Source: Ectopseudomonas chengduensis (GTDB lineage: Bacteria; Pseudomonadota; Gammaproteobacteria; Pseudomonadales; Pseudomonadaceae). From it: a DNA stretch of 64,000 nucleotides. This document shows positions 16,592 through 25,836 of the stretch, in pieces. The DNA lies in contig NZ_FMZQ01000014.1 in NCBI RefSeq assembly GCF_900102635.1, forward strand, positions 104,558 through 168,557, in the 5' to 3' direction. Position 1 is the first letter of the stretch, and every line of letters starts with the position of its first letter. A program made the position numbers and the translations under genes. The notes beneath the pieces were generated by a model. It did not search any database and was not told the origin of the DNA. It worked only from the letters and a program-made list of their open reading frames with translations.

Positions 16592-17173
16592 ATGCCCGCG
16601 CTGCTGCTCGCCTCCAGCTCACCCTACCGCCGCGAGCTGCTCGAACGCCTGCAACTGCCCTTTACCTGGCAATCGCCGAGCATCGACGAAACCCGCCTGC
16701 CCGGTGAAGCAGCCATCGACCTGGTCAAGCGCCTGGCCGAAGAAAAGACCCGCGCCCTCGCCGCCAGCCATCCTGAGCATCTGATCATCGGCTCGGACCA
16801 GGTCGCCGTACTCGGCGATGGACAAATACTCGGCAAACCCCACGATCTGCCGAGAGCCCAGCAACAGCTGCGCGCCGCCAGTAGCAGCAGCGTCACCTTC
16901 CTCACCGGCCTGGCACTCCTCAACTCGAACACCGGCAAATGCCAGGTCGAATGCGTGCCCTTCACCGTGCACTTTCGCCCACTGAGCGACGAGAGGATTC
17001 TGCGCTACCTGCAGCGAGAACAACCTTTCGATTGCGCCGGCAGCTTCAAGTCCGAAGGACTGGGCATCAGCCTGTTCCGCAGCACCGAAGGCGAGGACGC
17101 TACAAGCCTGATCGGCCTGCCACTGATTCGCCTGGTGGACATGCTACTGAACGAAGGCGTCGAGATTCCTTGA
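16592..17173 (+). CDS. yceF: Maf-like nucleotide pyrophosphatase (7-methyl-GTP type)
   Basis: A 193-residue Maf/HAM1-fold house-cleaning enzyme. LLLASSSPYRRELLERL at the start contains the SxxR motif, followed by DETRLPGE, GSDQVAVL (catalytic aspartate) and CAGSFKSEGLG. In E. coli the yceF product hydrolyses m7GTP; the second Maf (YhdE) prefers dTTP/UTP. Its place next to yceD-rpmF supports YceF. AAGGAAGAG stands upstream of the ATG. Confidence 0.9.
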   Translation: MPALLLASSSPYRRELLERLQLPFTWQSPSIDETRLPGEAAIDLVKRLAEEKTRALAASHPEHLIIGSDQVAVLGDGQILGKPHDLPRAQQQLRAASSSSVTFLTGLALLNSNTGKCQVECVPFTVHFRPLSDERILRYLQREQPFDCAGSFKSEGLGISLFRSTEGEDATSLIGLPLIRLVDMLLNEGVEIP

Positions 17174-17182
17174 TTCATCAAT

Positions 17183-17211
17183 GAAGAAGGCCCGCTACGC
17201 GGGCCTTCTTC
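17183..17211. terminator. Bidirectional terminator between convergent yceF and sppA
   Basis: A perfect 13-bp stem, GAAGAAGGCCCGC (17183-17195), loop TAC, GCGGGCCTTCTTC (17199-17211). The pyrimidine-rich arm serves either direction, and the two genes end 9 and 7 bp from it. Confidence 0.8.
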
Positions 17212-17218
17212 GTATACA

Positions 17219-18196
17219 TCAGCGTAGTGTCGGCCCCTGAAAGCCCATCCACAACGCGATTCGATCCGCCACACTGGTACCCAGGCGTTTGGCGAAGCGA
17301 TCAAATGGCGTATCACGCTGAGTGAAGTCGACCATCTCTTTCTGGCCAATCACCTCGCGCGCCACATAGCTGGCACTACCCAACGCATCGACCAAACCCA
17401 ACTGCAGCGCCTGCTCACCCGACCAGACCAAACCCGAGAACAGTTCGGGATGCTCGTCCGCCTTGAGACGCTCACCGCGCCCCTGCTTCACGCTTTCGAT
17501 GAACTGGCGATGCGTGGTGTCCAGCACCCCTTTCCAGAAGCGAGTTTCCTCTTCCTTCTGCGGCTGGAACGGATCGAGAAACGCCTTGTGCTCGCCCGAG
17601 GTATAAACGCGGCGCTCCACACCAAGCTTCTGCATGGTTTCAACAAAGCCGAAACTGGCCGCCGTGACACCAATGGAGCCAACCAGGCTGGCCTTGTCGG
17701 CATAGATCTCATCAGCCGCACTGGCAATGTAGTAGGCACCGGAGGCACCCAGATCACTGATCACCGCATAGACCTTGGTCTGCGGATATTCGCCGCGCAA
17801 ACGACGGATCTCGTCATAGATGTAGCCGGACTGCACCGGGCTGCCGCCCGGGCTATTGATGCGCAGGATCACGCCTTTGGTATTGGTGTCCTCGAAGGCG
17901 GCGCGCAGACTGCCCACCACCTTGTCGGCACTGGCTTCTTCACGATCAGCGATCATGCCGCGAATTTCGATCAGCGCGGTATGCGCCTCAGTGGTCGAGG
18001 CTTTTTTCAGGTCGAGCACCGGCAACACCAGCGCCAGCGCACCGAACAGATAGATAAAGGTCAGCAGCTTGAAAAAGATGCCCCAGCGACGCGAGCGACG
18101 CTGCTCCTGAACACTGGAAAGCAGTGCCTTCTCCAGCAACTTCCAGCTTTTGGCATCCTCGCCCGACGAAGACGATGACTTCCACTCATCCGACAT
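17219..18196 (-). CDS. sppA: Signal peptide peptidase SppA (short, 36K type)
   Basis: A 325-residue membrane serine protease that degrades cleaved signal peptides. One N-terminal membrane segment lies at about residues 42-62. The protease domain shows INSPGGSP, the nucleophile serine in ISDLGASGAYYIAS and the lysine-bearing SLVGSIGV region, as in the single-domain SppA/SohB group. ATG 18196 is chosen over a GTG at 18202 because AGAGG stands 10 nt before it; the overlap with the HAD gene is then 11 nt. Confidence 0.92.
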   Translation of the reverse strand: MSDEWKSSSSSGEDAKSWKLLEKALLSSVQEQRRSRRWGIFFKLLTFIYLFGALALVLPVLDLKKASTTEAHTALIEIRGMIADREEASADKVVGSLRAAFEDTNTKGVILRINSPGGSPVQSGYIYDEIRRLRGEYPQTKVYAVISDLGASGAYYIASAADEIYADKASLVGSIGVTAASFGFVETMQKLGVERRVYTSGEHKAFLDPFQPQKEEETRFWKGVLDTTHRQFIESVKQGRGERLKADEHPELFSGLVWSGEQALQLGLVDALGSASYVAREVIGQKEMVDFTQRDTPFDRFAKRLGTSVADRIALWMGFQGPTLR

Positions 18197-18881
18197 GCTC
18201 ACTCACCTCTGCAGGACGCTGCGCCTGACGGCCTTCCAGCCATGCACGCAGCTCATTGAATTCATTGATCGCCAAACGCGGCGAGCACTCGCGCAGCACC
18301 GACAACGGCTGCGCACCGAAACCTACCGCCACGGCATCCATCCCGGCATTGCGCGCCATCAGCAGGTCGAAGGTCGAATCCCCCACCATCAGCGCGCGCT
18401 CGGGCTGCACCCGGCAATGCGCAAGAATCTCATGCAGCATCAGCGGATCGGGCTTGCTCGCCGTCTCGTCAGCGCAACGGGTGATATCGAAGTAATCCAG
18501 CCAACCCTTGTCAGCCAGCACCCGATGCAACCCCTTGCGCCCCTTGCCAGTGGCCACGGCAAGACGATAACCCTGATCACGAAAGACCTCGAGCGACTCG
18601 CGCACGCCCTCGAACAGTGGCGACGGCTCGGTTTCCAGCGCCAGATACTGCTCGCTGTAGGCACGCCGGATGGTTTCGATTCGCAGCGACTCATCGAGTT
18701 CCGGGTAAAGCGTGCGAATCGCCACACCCAGCTCCAAACCAATGATCCCGCGCACCGCGACATCGGTGCAACGCGGCACGCACGCCACATCGGCAGCACG
18801 GTGCATGGCCTCGACGATACGGCCGATGGAATCCACCAGCGTGCCGTCCCAATCGAAAATCAGTAGCTGATAATCAGGCAC
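18186..18881 (-). CDS. HAD-superfamily phosphatase (phosphoglycolate phosphatase-like)
   Basis: A 231-residue HAD hydrolase, subfamily I with a helical cap at about residues 18-90. Motif I is FDWDGTLVDS (nucleophile D10), motif II AVATGK, motif III the lysine in ETASKPDP, motif IV VGDSTFDLLMA. The substrate is not given by sequence. It overlaps rluC by 8 nt and sppA by 11 nt, so the three genes are translationally coupled. Confidence 0.9.
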   Translation of the reverse strand: MPDYQLLIFDWDGTLVDSIGRIVEAMHRAADVACVPRCTDVAVRGIIGLELGVAIRTLYPELDESLRIETIRRAYSEQYLALETEPSPLFEGVRESLEVFRDQGYRLAVATGKGRKGLHRVLADKGWLDYFDITRCADETASKPDPLMLHEILAHCRVQPERALMVGDSTFDLLMARNAGMDAVAVGFGAQPLSVLRECSPRLAINEFNELRAWLEGRQAQRPAEVSEHVG

Positions 18882-19827
18882 TCAGACGCTCCAGGGTCTT
18901 CGCCCACATCTCATCCACCGGAGCCTCGAGCTTCAGCACGCCACCATCGGGCAGCGGCACGTGCAACTCATAGGCATGCAGGAACAGGCGTTTACCGCCC
19001 AGCTCGCGAATCTCGCGGGAGAAGTCGTCGTCGCCGTATTTGCTGTCGCCGGCGATACCATGACCCGCATATTGGGCGTGCACACGAATCTGATGGGTAC
19101 GACCAGTGATCGGCCTGGCTTCAACCAGCGTGGCGAACTCACCGAAACGGCGCAGCACGCGAAATACCGTGAGCGCCTCCTTGCCCTCGGGATTCACCTC
19201 GACCATACGCTCGCCGGAGCGCAGGTTGCTTTTCAGCAGCGGCGCGGCGATCTGCTTCTTGGCGGTCGCCCAGTGGCCACGCACCAACGCCATATAGCGC
19301 TTGTCCACGCCATCGCCGCGCAGCGCTTCGTGCAGGTGGCGCAGCATGCTGCGCTTCTTGGCGATCATCAGCAGGCCTGACGTATCGCGATCGAGGCGGT
19401 GCACCAACTCCAGATCCTTGGCATCGGGACGCAACTGGCGAAACGCCTCGATCACGCCGTAATTCAAGCCGCTGCCACCATGCACGGCGATACCGGCCGG
19501 CTTGTTCAGCACGATCAGCGCCTTGTCCTCATAAACGATGGCGGCCTCGAGGCGCTGCAGCAGCCCCTGCGCCAGCGGCTCGGGCTCATCGCGCTCGGCC
19601 AGGCGCAGCGGCGGCACACGCACCACGTCACCAGCCTGGAGCTTGTACTCGGGCTTGATCCGCCCCTTGTTAACCCGCACTTCACCCTTGCGCAGAATGC
19701 GGTAAATCAGGGTCTTGGGCACGCCCTTGAGCTGTGTCCTGAGGAAGTTGTCGATGCGTTGGCCGGCGAGTTCCGGTGCAACCTCGATCAGCTGAACGCC
19801 GGAGGTTGGAGAGGCAGGAGTAGTCAT
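18874..19827 (-). CDS. rluC: 23S rRNA pseudouridine synthase RluC
   Basis: A 317-residue enzyme that makes pseudouridine at 23S rRNA positions 955, 2504 and 2580 (E. coli numbering). An S4 RNA-binding domain occupies about residues 20-80 (GQRIDNFLRTQLKGVPKTL); the catalytic aspartate is in VHRLDRDTSGLLMIAK; GRTHQIRVH is the conserved RluA-family motif. The frame is open to 19899 but ATG 19827 begins the recognised protein. It is divergent from rne, the same arrangement as in E. coli. Confidence 0.95.
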   Translation of the reverse strand: MTTPASPTSGVQLIEVAPELAGQRIDNFLRTQLKGVPKTLIYRILRKGEVRVNKGRIKPEYKLQAGDVVRVPPLRLAERDEPEPLAQGLLQRLEAAIVYEDKALIVLNKPAGIAVHGGSGLNYGVIEAFRQLRPDAKDLELVHRLDRDTSGLLMIAKKRSMLRHLHEALRGDGVDKRYMALVRGHWATAKKQIAAPLLKSNLRSGERMVEVNPEGKEALTVFRVLRRFGEFATLVEARPITGRTHQIRVHAQYAGHGIAGDSKYGDDDFSREIRELGGKRLFLHAYELHVPLPDGGVLKLEAPVDEMWAKTLERLSA

Positions 19828-19855
19828 CGCGCAATCATAACAATTTTTTATGGAA

Positions 19856-19884
19856 TTGAAGCACTTAATCATTGCTGCTATAGT
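19856..19884 (+). promoter_or_regulatory. Sigma-70 promoter of rne
   Basis: TTGAAG (19856-19861), a 17-nt spacer and TATAGT (19879-19884). It faces rne and predicts a start near 19891, so the leader is about 515 nt. Confidence 0.75.
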
Positions 19885-19890
19885 CGCGAA

Positions 19891-20406
19891 CGCCGCCAAA
19901 AGCGGCCTGGCTTGCGGATGAATGCCAAACTTGCCATCCCCTGCCCGCGCAAACGTATTTGGACGTGAGGCCGTCCGACGGATTCTTCAGGTTAGAAAGG
20001 CCGCAAAAGGCCACGAAGACTTCGGAAATAAAGCCTTGAGTATGATGCGCGATTCGCCCACCGGGCGGTCGCGGTAACTGACAACCGCTGCGGAATCCGC
20101 GCGCGGCACCCGATTTTCAGCGATACGTGTAGGGTGGAGATGTACAACTGTCGGACTGCGTAGCATATCGCTTGATCAAAGACGCCTCATCTCGTCCGCT
20201 ACCGCCAGTTGATTCCTCTTCCTGACTGAGTGCTTTCTGTCACCACAGCAAGCAGGAGACGTCCGTCGCGACCGCGGCCTGATAATGGCTGACCGTCGCT
20301 AGACAGTGGAACGATTTACGACCGTTTCTGACGCGCCTGACACCGACCCTGAGAGTCGTGTGTGCCTAACGTGGCTTCCGCTAGCCCCGGAACCCATTGG
20401 TACCAC
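19891..20406 (+). promoter_or_regulatory. Long 5' leader of the RNase E mRNA
   Basis: About 515 nt without a convincing gene. It contains several short stems, for example GGCC-GCAAAA-GGCC (19999-20012) and CGCCC-ACC-GGGCG (20055-20067). RNase E in gammaproteobacteria controls its own mRNA by cleaving a structured leader (rne5 in enterics); the length and structure fit that role here, but homology to rne5 was not tested. Confidence 0.55.
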
Positions 20407-23400
20407 ATGAAAAGAATGCTAATTAACGCGACTCAGCCTGAAGAGTTGCGTGTTGCCCTGGTAGATGGCCAAAAACTCTACGACCTGGACATCGAGTCCG
20501 GCGCCCGTGAACAAAAAAAGGCCAACATCTACAAAGGCCGCATCACCCGCGTTGAACCCAGCCTCGAAGCCGCTTTCGTCGACTTCGGCTCCGAACGCCA
20601 CGGCTTCCTCCCCCTCAAAGAAATCTCCCGCGAATACTTCTCCAAAGCCCCTGAAGGCGGCCGCGTCAACATTAAGGACGTGCTCAAGGAAGGCCAGGAA
20701 GTCATCGTCCAGGTCGAGAAAGAAGAGCGCGGCAACAAGGGCGCAGCCCTGACCACCTTCATCAGCCTGGCCGGTCGTTACCTGGTGCTGATGCCGAACA
20801 ACCCGCGTGCCGGCGGCATCAGCCGCCGCATCGAAGGTGAAGAGCGCAACGAACTGCGTGAAGCGCTGAATGGCCTCAACGCTCCGGCCGACATGGGCCT
20901 GATCGTGCGCACTGCCGGCCTGGGCCGCTCCAGCGAAGAAATGCAGTGGGACCTCGACTACCTGCTGCAACTGTGGAGCGCCATTAAAGAAGCCTCCACC
21001 AGCCGCCCTGCCCCATTCCTGATCTACCAGGAATCCAACGTCATCATCCGCGCCATCCGCGACTACCTGCGCCAGGACATCGGCGAAGTGCTGGTCGACA
21101 GCGTCGAAGCCCAGGAAGAAGCGCTGAGCTTCATCCAGCAGGTGATGCCGCAGTACGCCAGCAAGATCAAGCTGTACGAGGACAGCGTGCCGCTGTTCAA
21201 CCGCTTCCAGATCGAAAGCCAGATCGAAACCGCCTTCCAGCGTGAAGTGAAGCTGCCGTCCGGTGGTTCCATCGTCATCGACCCGACCGAGGCCCTGGTT
21301 TCCATCGACATCAACTCGGCGCGCGCCACCAAGGGCAGCGACATCGAGGAAACCGCGCTGCAGACCAACCTGGAGGCGGCCGAAGAAATCGCCCGCCAGC
21401 TGCGTCTGCGCGACATCGGCGGTCTGATCGTCATCGACTTCATCGACATGACCCCGGCCAAGAACCAGCGCGCCGTCGAAGAGAAGGTGCGTGAAGCCCT
21501 GGAAGCCGACCGCGCCCGCGTTCAGGTCGGCCGCATCTCGCGCTTCGGCCTGCTGGAAATGTCCCGTCAGCGCCTGCGTCCGTCCCTCGGCGAGACCAGC
21601 GGCATCGTCTGCCCACGCTGCAACGGCCAAGGCATCATCCGTGACGTCGAATCCCTGTCGCTGGCCATCCTGCGCCTGATCGAAGAAGAAGCGCTGAAGG
21701 ATCGCACCGCCGAAGTCCGCGCTCAGGTACCGATCCCGGTCGCCGCCTTCCTGCTCAACGAGAAGCGCAACTCGATCACCAAGATCGAACTGCGCACCCG
21801 TGCGCGTATCGTGATCCTGCCGAACGATCATCTGGAAACCCCGCATTTCGAAGTGCAGCGTCTGCGTGACGACAACCCGGAAGCCCTGAGCGGCCAGACC
21901 AGCTACGAAATCGCCGCCACTGCGGAAACCGAAGAAACCGCCGCCCAGCCGGCCGCCGCCACGCGCACACTGGTTCGCCAGGAAGCCGCGATCAAGGCCG
22001 CACCGCGCAGCAGCGCCCCGGTCGCTGCCGAGCCGCAAGCACCGCTGGCTCCGACCAAAGCGACTGAGCCGAGCCTGTTCAAGGGCCTGGTGAAGTCTCT
22101 GGTCAGCCTGTTCGCCGGCAAGGAAGAAGAAGCCAAACCTGCAGTAGTCGAGAAGAAGAGCAACGAGCGTCCGCCGCGCGAAGAGCGTCGCAACGGTCGT
22201 CAGCAGAGCCGCAACCGCGGCGGTCGCCGCGACGAGGAGCGCAAGCCTCGCGAAGAGCGCGCCCCGCGTGAAGAGCGTCAGGCCCGTGAACCGCGTGAAG
22301 AACGCCAACCTCGCGAAGAGCGTCAACCGCGTGAAGAGCGCGCCCCACGCGAGCCGCGCGAAGGTCAGGAAAATCGCCGTGAGCGCAAGCCGCGCGAAGA
22401 GCGTGCCCCGCGTGAAGAGCGCGTGCGTGAACTGCGTGAACCACTCGATGCCGATGCTGGTAACGAGCAACGCGAAGAGCGTGCCGAGCGCCAGCCGCGC
22501 GGTGAACGCCAGGAGCGTCAGCGTCAACCGCGTGAAGAGCGTCAGCCGCGTGCCGAGCAAACCGAGGCCCTGCAGGACGAAGCACTGCCGAACGAAGAGC
22601 AACTGCAGGACGACGAGCAGGACAGCAACGATGGCGAGCGCCCGCGTCGCCGTTCCCGCGGTCAGCGTCGTCGCAGCAATCGTCGCGAACGTCAGCGTGA
22701 TGCCGATGGCAACCTGATCGAGAGCGCCGAGAACAGCGAAGCTGCCGGTAACGACGCTCAGGCCGTCACCCCGGTTGCCGTGGGTACTGCCGCCGCCGTG
22801 GTTGCAGAAAGCGTCGACAGCAGCGAAGCCATTGCCAGCGAGGCTCCGGTCAGCGAAGCACCGGCCGTCGAAGCACCGTACGTTCAGGTTGAAGAAGCAC
22901 CAGCTGTTCAACCGGTCGAGGCGCAAGCCGAGGCTGCTGTGAGTGAAGTGGTCGAAGCCGCTCCGGTCGCAGAGAAAGCAGTTGAGGCAGAACCGGCCGC
23001 AGCCGAAGCCCCTGTCGTCGTGGAAGCTCCCGCTGCCGAACCGATCGCTCAAGCTGAGCCGACTGTCGAAGTCGCCCAGGAGCCTGCTCCGGCACCGGTC
23101 GAGCAAGCACCTGCTGCCGCAGCGGTTCCGGCCAATGCCACTGGCCGTGCGCCGAACGACCCGCGCGAAGTGCGTCGTCGTCAGCGTGAAGCTGAGCGCC
23201 TGGCGCGCGAAGCTGCACAGGCCGCCGCTGCAGCCCCGGCTGTAGAGGCTGCCCCAGCAGTCGACGCCGCTCCGGTCGCTGAAGTAAGCGTCCCGGCAGA
23301 AGCCGAAGCCGCCGTAGTCGAAACAGCTCCTGTAGTCGAGCCGGTCGCTGAAGCCGAAGCCACCTCTGTCGTCAGCGAGCAAAGCGTGAGCGAAGCGGTA

Positions 23401-23463
23401 GAGCAAGCGCAGCCGGAAGAAGAGACGCAAGCCGACAAGGAGGAGGTCAAGCCTCAGGCTTGA
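20407..23463 (+). CDS. rne: Ribonuclease E
   Basis: A 1018-residue endoribonuclease, the scaffold of the RNA degradosome. The N-terminal half is catalytic: S1 domain about 35-120, metal-binding D301 (SIDINSARA) and D344 (VIDFIDM), and the zinc-link CPRC (C402, C405). From about 578 the protein becomes a disordered scaffold: PREERQ-type arginine/glutamate repeats (about 585-720), a basic patch PRRRSRGQRRRSNRR (about 745), then an Ala/Glu/Val/Pro-rich tail to the end. The start ATG 20407 gives MKRMLINATQPEELR, the usual RNase E beginning; the frame is open upstream to 20362. A strong terminator follows at 23481. Confidence 0.97.
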   Translation: MKRMLINATQPEELRVALVDGQKLYDLDIESGAREQKKANIYKGRITRVEPSLEAAFVDFGSERHGFLPLKEISREYFSKAPEGGRVNIKDVLKEGQEVIVQVEKEERGNKGAALTTFISLAGRYLVLMPNNPRAGGISRRIEGEERNELREALNGLNAPADMGLIVRTAGLGRSSEEMQWDLDYLLQLWSAIKEASTSRPAPFLIYQESNVIIRAIRDYLRQDIGEVLVDSVEAQEEALSFIQQVMPQYASKIKLYEDSVPLFNRFQIESQIETAFQREVKLPSGGSIVIDPTEALVSIDINSARATKGSDIEETALQTNLEAAEEIARQLRLRDIGGLIVIDFIDMTPAKNQRAVEEKVREALEADRARVQVGRISRFGLLEMSRQRLRPSLGETSGIVCPRCNGQGIIRDVESLSLAILRLIEEEALKDRTAEVRAQVPIPVAAFLLNEKRNSITKIELRTRARIVILPNDHLETPHFEVQRLRDDNPEALSGQTSYEIAATAETEETAAQPAAATRTLVRQEAAIKAAPRSSAPVAAEPQAPLAPTKATEPSLFKGLVKSLVSLFAGKEEEAKPAVVEKKSNERPPREERRNGRQQSRNRGGRRDEERKPREERAPREERQAREPREERQPREERQPREERAPREPREGQENRRERKPREERAPREERVRELREPLDADAGNEQREERAERQPRGERQERQRQPREERQPRAEQTEALQDEALPNEEQLQDDEQDSNDGERPRRRSRGQRRRSNRRERQRDADGNLIESAENSEAAGNDAQAVTPVAVGTAAAVVAESVDSSEAIASEAPVSEAPAVEAPYVQVEEAPAVQPVEAQAEAAVSEVVEAAPVAEKAVEAEPAAAEAPVVVEAPAAEPIAQAEPTVEVAQEPAPAPVEQAPAAAAVPANATGRAPNDPREVRRRQREAERLAREAAQAAAAAPAVEAAPAVDAAPVAEVSVPAEAEAAVVETAPVVEPVAEAEATSVVSEQSVSEAVEQAQPEEETQADKEEVKPQA

Positions 23464-23480
23464 TCCTCCTGCGGTAAGTA

Positions 23481-23510
23481 AAAAGGGGATGCCTAGGCAT
23501 CCCCTTTTTC
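23481..23510 (+). terminator. Rho-independent terminator of rne
   Basis: AAAAGGGGATGCC pairs with GGCATCCCCTTTT, with a terminal T run (23505-23509). A textbook terminator 17 bp after the stop codon. Confidence 0.9.
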
Positions 23511-23535
23511 ATTTCCGTGCCTGGCGCTGCAGAAG

Positions 23536-23557
23536 CGTAGCCCGGATGCAATCCGGG
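23536..23557. repeat. Solitary REP-type unit
   Basis: One 22-bp copy of the CGTAGCCCGGATGCAATCCG unit, without the inverted partner seen at 6148-6210 and 36266-36327. It lies in the convergent gap between rne and murB. Confidence 0.85.
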
Positions 23558-23591
23558 AGCGGCAGGCAGCGGATCACGCCCTGCCTACAGA

Positions 23592-24611
23592 TCAGAGCAC
23601 GTTGGGCTCGATCTCCAGCTCAACACCGAAGCGCTCGAATACATCGGCCTGGATACGCTGCGCCAGCTGCAGCAGTTGCGCGCCCGTGGCGTTGCCGTAG
23701 TTGACCAGCACCAGCGCCTGCAAACGATGCACGCCAGCATCGCCCTCACGCGCCCCCTTCCACCCTGCCCGCTCGATCAGCCAACCGGCAGCCAGCTTGG
23801 CCAGGCCAGCTCCAGCCGGATAGCTGACCAGATCGGCATGCTCGGCGCGAATGCGCTCGGCCAGTTCGAATGGCACCACCGGATTCTTGAAGAAGCTGCC
23901 GGCGTTACCCAGCTCGGCGGGATCTGGCAGCTTCTCGCTGCGAATGGCGCAGATAGCTCGACTGACATCGCTTGCAGTCGGTGCCTCGATGCCCATCTCA
24001 GCCAGGCGCTGACGTACCGGACCATAATCCAGACGCAGCGAAGCCAGGCGACTCAGACGGAAGCGCACGCGCAGGATCAACCAGCACCCGGCTTCGCGCT
24101 TGAACAGACTGTCGCGGTAGGCGAAGGCGCATTCTTCCAGCGCGAAGTCGCGCAGCTCGCCGGTGTGCCGATCCAGAGCGGTCAGGCCGGCGAACAGATC
24201 CTTGATCTCCACACCATAGGCGCCAATGTTCTGCATCGGCGCGGCACCCACAGTACCGGGAATCAGGCTGAGGTTTTCCAGGCCATTGAGGCCCTGCGCC
24301 AGGCTCCATTGCACGAACGGATGCCAGGGCTCACCGGCTTCGGCCTCCACCAGCACCTGCTCGCCGTCGTCCTCCAGAATACGAATACCACGGCTGGCCA
24401 TGCGCAGCACCAGCGCCTCGACATCGCGGGTCAGCAGCAGGTTGCTGCCACCGCCGATCACCAGCAGCGGCAAGCCCTGCTGATTTGCCAGGTTCAGCGC
24501 CTCGCGCACATCGTCATCATCGCGGGCTTCAGCGAAACGCCGTGCATGCACATCGACACCAAAGCTGTTGAAGGCCTTGAGCGACACGTCGCTCTGCAGA
24601 TTCAGACTCAC
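23592..24611 (-). CDS. murB: UDP-N-acetylenolpyruvoylglucosamine reductase
   Basis: A 339-residue cytosolic FAD enzyme, type I MurB, which reduces UDP-GlcNAc-enolpyruvate with NADPH to UDP-MurNAc. FAD-binding features are LVIGGGSNLLL (about 50-60) and IPGTVGAAPMQNIGAYG (about 115-130); YRDSLFK is the type I loop and GNAGSFFKNPVV carries the catalytic serine (about 230). It overlaps the phosphatase gene by 4 nt and closes the operon. Confidence 0.96.
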   Translation of the reverse strand: MSLNLQSDVSLKAFNSFGVDVHARRFAEARDDDDVREALNLANQQGLPLLVIGGGSNLLLTRDVEALVLRMASRGIRILEDDGEQVLVEAEAGEPWHPFVQWSLAQGLNGLENLSLIPGTVGAAPMQNIGAYGVEIKDLFAGLTALDRHTGELRDFALEECAFAYRDSLFKREAGCWLILRVRFRLSRLASLRLDYGPVRQRLAEMGIEAPTASDVSRAICAIRSEKLPDPAELGNAGSFFKNPVVPFELAERIRAEHADLVSYPAGAGLAKLAAGWLIERAGWKGAREGDAGVHRLQALVLVNYGNATGAQLLQLAQRIQADVFERFGVELEIEPNVL

Positions 24612-25072
24612 AGGCGCCCCCTGATCTCGATCAGCAACGCGTTACTGGCCTGCTCGATCAGGTCCAGCACCTGCTCGAAGCCATCCTCGCCGCCGTAGTA
24701 GGGATCGGGCACCTCATCCAGCGCCAGCTCATATCGGCGCAGGTAAAGATCGAGATCGGCACGGGCATCGGCGGGACGCAGCGCCTTGAGATTGCGCAGG
24801 TTACTCTGGTCCATGGCCAGGATCAGGTCGAAGCGCTGGAAATCGGCAGCCTCGACCTGGCGCGCACGCTGCGCGGACAGATCATAGCCACGGCGCAGCG
24901 CAGCCTGGCGCGTGCGACTGTCCGGCGCCTTGCCGACGTGCCAGTCGCCGGTGCCGGCGGAATCCACCAACACCCGATCATCCAGACCCGCCGCACGCAG
25001 CTTGTGGCGAAGAACGCCCTCGGCCGTGGGCGAACGGCAGATGTTGCCCAGGCAGACGAACAGAACCTTCAT
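24608..25072 (-). CDS. Low-molecular-weight protein-tyrosine phosphatase
   Basis: A 154-residue phosphatase with the P-loop CLGNICRS (C7 to R13) close to the N terminus and the general-acid loop VPDPYYGGEDGFE (about 127-139). Bacterial relatives include Wzb/Etp, which control capsule kinases, but no such kinase is nearby. It lies inside the murB-kdsB group; overlaps are 4 nt with murB and 1 nt with kdsB. Confidence 0.93.
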   Translation of the reverse strand: MKVLFVCLGNICRSPTAEGVLRHKLRAAGLDDRVLVDSAGTGDWHVGKAPDSRTRQAALRRGYDLSAQRARQVEAADFQRFDLILAMDQSNLRNLKALRPADARADLDLYLRRYELALDEVPDPYYGGEDGFEQVLDLIEQASNALLIEIRGRL

Positions 25073-25836
25073 CAGGCCCCCAACAGGTGGCGCACCCGCT
25101 CCAGGTCTTCAGCGGTATCCACACCGGCAGCCGGTGCTTCGAGAGCATCGGCGACATGGATGCGCACGCCGTTATACAACGCGCGCAACTGCTCCAGGCA
25201 CTCGGTGTCTTCCAGCCAGCACGGGCCCCAGGCGACGAAGTCATGCAGGAAACCCGCGCGGTAGGCGTAGATGCCGATATGACGGCGATACGGCACGCCG
25301 GCCGGTAGCACGTCGCGGCTCTTGGCAAAGGCGTCGCGCGCCCAGGCCAGCGGCGCGCGGCTGAAGGTCAGGGCCAGGCCGTTCTTGTCGGCGACCACCT
25401 TGACCACATTGGGGTTGAACAGCGCGGTGACGTCCTCGATGGGCTCGGCCAGGGTGGCGATACCGGCTTGCGGATTGGCCGCCAGGTTGGCTGCCACCTG
25501 ATCAATGATCACAGGCGGGATCAGCGGCTCGTCGCCCTGCACGTTGACCACGATGGCGTCGGCCGGCAAACCGAGCTGGGTGGCCACTTCGGCCAGGCGG
25601 TCGGTGCCGGAGTTGTGATCCTCGCGGGTCAGCAGCACCTCGGCGCCGAAGGCCTGGCAGGCTTCGACGATGCGTGAATCGTCGGTGGCGACCACCACGC
25701 GGCTGGCCGAACTCTTCTTCGCCTGCTCCCAGACGTGCTGCACCATGGGCTTGCCGGCGATGTCCTGCAGCGGCTTGCCGGGCAGGCGGGTGGAGGCATA
25801 ACGAGCAGGAATGACGACGGTGAAGACTGCGCTCAT
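25072..25836 (-). CDS. kdsB: 3-deoxy-manno-octulosonate cytidylyltransferase
   Basis: A 254-residue enzyme that activates Kdo as CMP-Kdo for the LPS core. VIPARYASTRLPGKPL at the start is the nucleotide-binding signature; VQGDEPLIPP (about 100) and GIYAYRAGFL (about 190) are family motifs. It directly follows the ycaR-like gene, as in many gammaproteobacteria (lpxK-ycaR-kdsB). Confidence 0.97.
   Translation of the reverse strand: MSAVFTVVIPARYASTRLPGKPLQDIAGKPMVQHVWEQAKKSSASRVVVATDDSRIVEACQAFGAEVLLTREDHNSGTDRLAEVATQLGLPADAIVVNVQGDEPLIPPVIIDQVAANLAANPQAGIATLAEPIEDVTALFNPNVVKVVADKNGLALTFSRAPLAWARDAFAKSRDVLPAGVPYRRHIGIYAYRAGFLHDFVAWGPCWLEDTECLEQLRALYNGVRIHVADALEAPAAGVDTAEDLERVRHLLGA

Noticed and set aside
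22190..22560. Spaced short repeats that at first sight recall a CRISPR array
   Set aside because: They are in-frame CGTGAAGAGCGT-type codons for the R-E-E-R repeats of RNase E, with no constant spacers.
20419..23430. 1003-codon minus-strand frame over rne
   Set aside because: Antisense shadow of a certain gene; low-complexity composition (Phe/Leu/Arg runs) mirrors the rne repeats.
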